This document shows positions 14,934 to 18,564 of a stretch of DNA of 18,564 nucleotides, in pieces. Position 1 is the stretch's first letter. The number at the start of each line of letters is the position of its first letter. The stretch lies in assembly GCA_934654805.1 (NCBI GenBank), contig CAKUGW010000055.1:1-18564 (forward strand), written 5' to 3'. The notes under the pieces were generated by a model. It searched no databases and was not told the DNA's origin. It saw only the letters and a list, made by a program, of their open reading frames with translations. The translations under genes were made by a program, and so were the position numbers. The stretch is from an uncultured Kiritimatiellota bacterium (GTDB lineage Bacteria; Verrucomicrobiota; Kiritimatiellia; RFP12; UBA1067).

Positions 14934-16520
14934 ATGAGACCTGTTGTTTTCATCATTCGTGACGGCTGGGGCGTCAACCCCCGCAAGGACGGCAACTCTG
15001 TTTACGGCGCGAAGACGCCGGTCATCGACCAGATCCGCGCGCGCTATCCGCACTGCCACCTGGACTGCTGCGGCGAGGCGGTGGGCCTGCCGGACGGCTA
15101 CCAGGGCTCGTCCGAGGTCGGCCACCTCAACATGGGCGCGGGCCGGATCGTCATCCAGGAGCTGAAGCGCATCGACGACGGCCTCAGCTCCGGCGAGCTC
15201 TTCAAGAGCGAGAAGTGGGCGAACCTCATCGCGAACTGGAAGAGGAACAACTCCCAGTTCCACTTCCTCGGCCTTTTGCAGGACGAGGGCGTGCACGCCC
15301 ACCAGGAACACCTCTTCAAGCTCATGAGGCGCGCGCGCCAGGAGTTCCCTGAAGGGAAGATCGTCGTGCATCCGTTCCTCGACGGCCGTGACACGCCGCC
15401 GCGTTCGACGCTCGAGTACATCGCCCGCCTGAAGCAGGAGCTTGCCGCCGTCGGCAACGCGACGATCGGCACGGCGATGGGCCGCTACTACGGCATGGAC
15501 CGCTCGAAGAACTACGCGCTCACGAGCGAGGCGTACGAGTGCCTCGTCGCCGCGCAGGGCAAGAGGGCCGCGACGGTCGAGGAGGCCGTCAGGGCCGAGT
15601 ACGCCAGCGGCCAGACGCCCGACCACGCGCCGATGACCGACGAGTACATCCCGTGCTACGTGATCGGCGACTACGCCGGCATGAGGGACGGCGACGTCGT
15701 CATGCACACGAACTACCGCCAGGACCGGGCGATCCAGCTCACGCAGGCGTTCGTCTGCGACGACTATCCCGGCACGCGCTCGGTGCGCCCGAAGGTCACG
15801 TTCCTCGGCTTCACGCGCTACTGGGACGAGTTCCAGGACTACCTCCTCGGCGCGATGGGCGCGGGCGGCGGCATGGACAACCTCCTGGGCGAGGTCGTCT
15901 CGAAGGCGGGCCGCCGGCAGCTGCGCCTTGCGGAGACGCAGAAGATCAAACACGTGACGAGCTTCTTCAACGGCAAGTCCACGACGCCGTCGGCGGGCGA
16001 GGACCAGGTCGAGGTCAAGTCGCGCTTCGATGCGGCGACCTTCGCGAGCCACCCGGAGATGGAGGCGTACAACGTGACGGACGAGCTGCTGAAGCGGCTG
16101 GAGAACAACCCCTACGGCTTCATCGTCGTCAACTACGCGAACTGCGACATGGTCGGCCACACGGGCGACGAGAAGGCGGCGACGCGGGCGGTCGAGGTGA
16201 CGGACGAGTGCATCGGCAGGGTCCTGCCGCGCCTCCTGGAGCTCGACGCGCACGTCCTCATCTTCGCGGACCACGGCAATGCCGAGCAGATGGTGGACTA
16301 CAAGACGGGGCTCACGAAGACCTCGCACACGCTGAACCTCGTGGACTGCTTCTACGTCGCGAACGACGCGGCGGGCGTGCGGCTGACGCCGCTCGCGAAG
16401 CTCTCGGCGGTCGCGCCGACGGCCCTGCAGATGCTCGGCATCCCGGTTCCGCCGGACATGACGACGCCCTCGCTCCTCGCGGGCAAGGAAAACTGGTCGA
16501 AGACCGTGCTCAACGTCTGA
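14934..16520 (+). CDS. gpmI: 2,3-bisphosphoglycerate-independent phosphoglycerate mutase
   Basis: This enzyme interconverts 3- and 2-phosphoglycerate in glycolysis and gluconeogenesis using two Mn2+ ions and a phosphoserine intermediate. The 528-residue length is normal (510-550). Asp10 lies in IRDGWG, and the catalytic Ser60 in GSSEVGHLNMGAGR. Later motifs are LDGRDTPP, RYYGMDRSKNY, NYRQDRAIQLT, LRLAETQKIKHVTSFFNG, NYANCDMVGHTG, FADHGNAEQM and TSHTLNLVDC. All metal-site motifs are intact. It appears to be a single-gene transcript with its own promoter and a strong ribosome-binding site. The only oddity is a Cys in place of the usual Pro in NxANxDMVGH. Confidence 0.97.
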   Translation: MRPVVFIIRDGWGVNPRKDGNSVYGAKTPVIDQIRARYPHCHLDCCGEAVGLPDGYQGSSEVGHLNMGAGRIVIQELKRIDDGLSSGELFKSEKWANLIANWKRNNSQFHFLGLLQDEGVHAHQEHLFKLMRRARQEFPEGKIVVHPFLDGRDTPPRSTLEYIARLKQELAAVGNATIGTAMGRYYGMDRSKNYALTSEAYECLVAAQGKRAATVEEAVRAEYASGQTPDHAPMTDEYIPCYVIGDYAGMRDGDVVMHTNYRQDRAIQLTQAFVCDDYPGTRSVRPKVTFLGFTRYWDEFQDYLLGAMGAGGGMDNLLGEVVSKAGRRQLRLAETQKIKHVTSFFNGKSTTPSAGEDQVEVKSRFDAATFASHPEMEAYNVTDELLKRLENNPYGFIVVNYANCDMVGHTGDEKAATRAVEVTDECIGRVLPRLLELDAHVLIFADHGNAEQMVDYKTGLTKTSHTLNLVDCFYVANDAAGVRLTPLAKLSAVAPTALQMLGIPVPPDMTTPSLLAGKENWSKTVLNV

Positions 16521-16537
16521 GCGCGGCGGCCGTCAGG

Positions 16538-16566
16538 GACGGGCTACGGTGATTCCGCGGCCCGTC
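16538..16566 (+). terminator. Possible terminator-like inverted repeat after gpmI
   Basis: GACGGGC and GCCCGTC form a 7-bp stem with a 15-base loop, starting 17 bases after the gpmI stop. There is no T run directly after it (TCGTGGTTTCTCC), so intrinsic termination is unproven. A second weak stem (CCGCT/AGCGG, followed shortly by TTTT) lies a little downstream. Confidence 0.3.
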
Positions 16567-16653
16567 TCGTGGTTTCTCCGCTGCTGTCGCGCGGTGAGCG
16601 GATGCCCTTTTCATGCTGGATTCCTGATCATTCCCCCCTCGGACGGGACGATT

Positions 16654-16662
16654 TGGTATAAT
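16654..16662 (+). promoter_or_regulatory. Extended -10 promoter (TGGTATAAT) for prfB
   Basis: A perfect extended -10 element is followed by ATGCGCC. The hexamer ends only ten bases before the prfB ATG at 16673, so a start 6-8 bases downstream leaves a leader of about two to four bases. Confidence 0.8.
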
Positions 16663-16672
16663 ATGCGCCACT

Positions 16673-17809
16673 ATGGCGGAACAAGAGAAAGCGAAGCTGC
16701 TGGAAGTCGAATCGGTTCGGCAGCGGATTGAGGAACTGAAGCGGAAAGTCGGCGAAATGGCCGACTACATCAAGATCGGCGAGCGGCGCGCGAAGCTCGC
16801 CGACCTGGAGGCACAGCAGGCCACGGGCGACTTCTGGAACAACCAGGCGAAGGCGCGCGAGGTCATCGCGGCGACGAACGCCGAGCGCGCGTACGTCGTG
16901 CCGTTCACGTCGCTCGAGAAGACGGTCGAGGACGCGGGCGTCATGCTGGAGCTCGCCGAGATGGAGGAGGGCGAGGCCCAGCAGACCGCGCTGAAGGACA
17001 CGCTCGGCGAATGCGCGAAGGCGGACGACTTCTTCTCGAAGCTCCGCCTCCAGTCGCTCCTCGGCGGCAAGTTCGACGCCTGCAACGTCTTCGTGAAGCT
17101 GCACGCCGGGCAGGGCGGCACGGAGGCCTGCGACTGGGTGGCGATGCTCTACCGCATGTACCAGCGCTACGCCGAGAGCCAGGGCTGGAAGGTCGAGGAA
17201 TACGACACGCAGGAGGGCGAGGAGGCGGGCTACAAGGACGTCTACTTCAAGGTCGAGGGGCCCTACGCCTTCGGCATGCTCAAGGCCGAGCGCGGCATCC
17301 ACCGCCTCGTGCGCATCTCGCCGTTCGACGCGAACAAGCGCCGCCAGACGTCCTTCGCGTCCGTCGAGACGGTCGCGGAGATCAACGACGACATCGATGT
17401 CGAGATCAAGGACGAGGACCTGCGCATCGACACGTACCGGTCGGGCGGCGCGGGCGGCCAGCACGTCAACAAGACCGACTCGGCCGTGCGCCTGACGCAC
17501 CTGCCGACGGGCATCGTCGTCGCCTGCCAGAAGGAGCGTTCGCAGCACATGAACAAGGAAAAGGCGATGAACATGCTGCGCGCCCAGCTGTACGAGTACT
17601 ACGAGGACCAGAAGAAGGCCGAGATGGACCGCTTCTACGGCGCGAAGTCCGAGAACGGGTGGGGCAGCCAGATCCGCTCCTACGTCTTCTGCCCCTACAC
17701 GATGGTGAAGGACCTGCGCACCGAGTGCGAGACGAGCGACGTCAACGCCGTCATGGACGGGCACATCCAGCCGTTCATCGAAGCCTGGCTTCAGATGAAG
17801 GCGAAGTGA
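16673..17809 (+). CDS. prfB: Peptide chain release factor 2
   Basis: RF2 ends translation at UGA and UAA. The 378-residue protein has the RF2-specific recognition tripeptide SPF at 216-218 (VRISPFDANKRR) and the catalytic GGQ at 261-263 (SGGAGGQHVNKTDSAVRLTH). The N-terminal helical domain aligns through residues 13-56. Where many bacteria have a programmed +1 frameshift at an in-frame UGA around codon 26, this gene reads straight through (GEMADYIKI), so that autoregulation is absent. The predicted mRNA is nearly leaderless, with no ribosome-binding site. If the promoter is wrong, ATG 16757 would be too far downstream, since it would remove conserved sequence. Confidence 0.96.
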   Translation: MAEQEKAKLLEVESVRQRIEELKRKVGEMADYIKIGERRAKLADLEAQQATGDFWNNQAKAREVIAATNAERAYVVPFTSLEKTVEDAGVMLELAEMEEGEAQQTALKDTLGECAKADDFFSKLRLQSLLGGKFDACNVFVKLHAGQGGTEACDWVAMLYRMYQRYAESQGWKVEEYDTQEGEEAGYKDVYFKVEGPYAFGMLKAERGIHRLVRISPFDANKRRQTSFASVETVAEINDDIDVEIKDEDLRIDTYRSGGAGGQHVNKTDSAVRLTHLPTGIVVACQKERSQHMNKEKAMNMLRAQLYEYYEDQKKAEMDRFYGAKSENGWGSQIRSYVFCPYTMVKDLRTECETSDVNAVMDGHIQPFIEAWLQMKAK

Positions 17810-17816
17810 GGAATAA

Positions 17817-17872
17817 TCGAATTGTCGAATGATCGAATGATCGAATTGTTGAATTGTCGAATGGGTGAATTG
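17817..17872. repeat. 7-copy octanucleotide tandem repeat
   Basis: Seven consecutive 8-base units fit a TCGAATKR-like consensus: TCGAATTG, TCGAATGA twice, TCGAATTG, TTGAATTG, TCGAATGG and GTGAATTG. The stretch is far more AT-rich than the surrounding genes and lies between the prfB stop and its terminator. I recall similar CGAATTG-type low-complexity repeats between genes in related uncultured bacteria, but cannot verify this here. It does not encode a protein. Confidence 0.9.
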
Positions 17873-17877
17873 GGTGG

Positions 17878-17895
17878 AAGCCTGAAAGGCTTTTT
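17878..17895 (+). terminator. Intrinsic terminator after prfB
   Basis: AAGCCT and AGGCTT form a 6-bp stem with a GAA loop, and the T run continues three bases past the stem. It ends eight bases before the next ATG, so the following gene depends on read-through or on a promoter I cannot see. Confidence 0.65.
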
Positions 17896-17903
17896 GATGT
17901 CGG

Positions 17904-18236
17904 ATGTTTGACGACAATAACCTCTACGGGCGGGCGACGGGGCTGGACCTGCGCGGGCGGCACAGGACGGTCGAGACGGCGTTAGACGCGGCGCTCAGAG
18001 ACCTGCTGACCGAGAAGGACGTCTTCTTCGATTCGCTCGTCGACCGCTGGCGGGCGCTCTTCCCGAAGATGCCGGCGCGGCCGGGACGCTACGAGGACGG
18101 CAAGATCTTCGTCTACGTCAAGAACGCGCCGACGCTTTTCCTGATGCGGCCCCGCCTGCAGCAGATCGCCGCGAAGCTGGCGACGCTCCCCGGCGCACCG
18201 AAGCGGATCGACCTGCGGCTGGAGATTCATGCTTGA
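17904..18236 (+). CDS. DUF721/DciA-like protein
   Basis: This small cytosolic protein of 110 residues resembles the DUF721 (DciA) family. It has an N-terminal helical part (VETALDAALRDLLTEKDVFFDSLVDRWRALFP) and the characteristic strand/helix segment GKIFVYVKNAPTLFLMRPRLQQI. DciA loads the replicative helicase in bacteria that lack DnaC or DnaI. The family match rests on this one segment and on length, so it is moderate. There is no obvious ribosome-binding site before ATG 17904. The terminator of prfB lies only eight bases upstream, so expression may need read-through. Confidence 0.6.
   Translation: MFDDNNLYGRATGLDLRGRHRTVETALDAALRDLLTEKDVFFDSLVDRWRALFPKMPARPGRYEDGKIFVYVKNAPTLFLMRPRLQQIAAKLATLPGAPKRIDLRLEIHA

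Positions 18237-18564
<328 letters not shown>

Overview
The window is a compact, high-GC bacterial chromosomal segment with every credible gene on the + strand. It carries mostly core genes: tsaD, coaD, the yceD (DUF177)-rpmF-plsX cluster, leuS, gpmI and prfB, plus a MocR-type regulator, a GT-C membrane glycosyltransferase, a PHP phosphatase, a Na+/Ca2+-type exchanger, a ThyX-like protein, a U32 peptidase-family protein, an M20 peptidase and a DUF721/DciA-like protein. Gene content, strong GC bias at third codon positions, a LeuRS without the zinc-cysteine knuckle in one connective loop, and AT-rich low-complexity repeats between genes would fit an uncultured member of the Verrucomicrobiota/Kiritimatiellota (PVC) group. 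That assignment is an inference from memory and has not been tested. The contig ends in a 59-base poly-G run that looks like a sequencing artefact.

Layout. 1-524: AT-richer edge, a promoter, and a 386-base leader of unclear nature. 525-1922: MocR-like regulator whose PLP-binding lysine is replaced by arginine. 1930-5241: tsaD, glycosyltransferase and PHP phosphatase in one tightly packed operon. 5238-6329: a 56-residue, cysteine-rich internally deleted LmbE/PIG-L remnant, coaD and yceD, all overlapping. 6343-13263: rpmF, plsX, leuS, exchanger, ThyX-like and U32 genes, probably one long transcription unit with a terminator/attenuator-like hairpin after rpmF. 13496-14908: M20 peptidase. 14934-16520: gpmI. 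16673-17809: prfB on an almost leaderless mRNA, followed by a 7-copy octamer repeat and an intrinsic terminator. 17904-18236: DciA-like gene. 18237-18564: no gene, then poly-G.

How it works together. The genes serve translation (t6A modification, L32, LeuRS, RF2, a U32 tRNA/rRNA-modification-type protein), CoA and phospholipid precursor supply (CoaD, PlsX) and glycolysis (GpmI). Transcription seems to be driven by a recurring promoter. Six of seven sites are extended -10 elements (TGnTAnAmT, mostly TGGTATAAT) without an obvious -35 box; the seventh has a -35 TTGACG at 17 bp. All seven are followed by a GC-rich discriminator containing CGCC. Three of them sit inside the 3' end of the upstream gene and one overlaps its stop codon. 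Neighbouring genes are joined by 4-base GTGA/ATGA overlaps, implying translational coupling.

I did not find a complete new defence or mobile system. The points most worth checking are the truncated LmbE microprotein, the shared promoter grammar that even dictates C-terminal peptides, the lysine-less MocR protein, and purine-rich tracts that insert charged loops into unrelated proteins.
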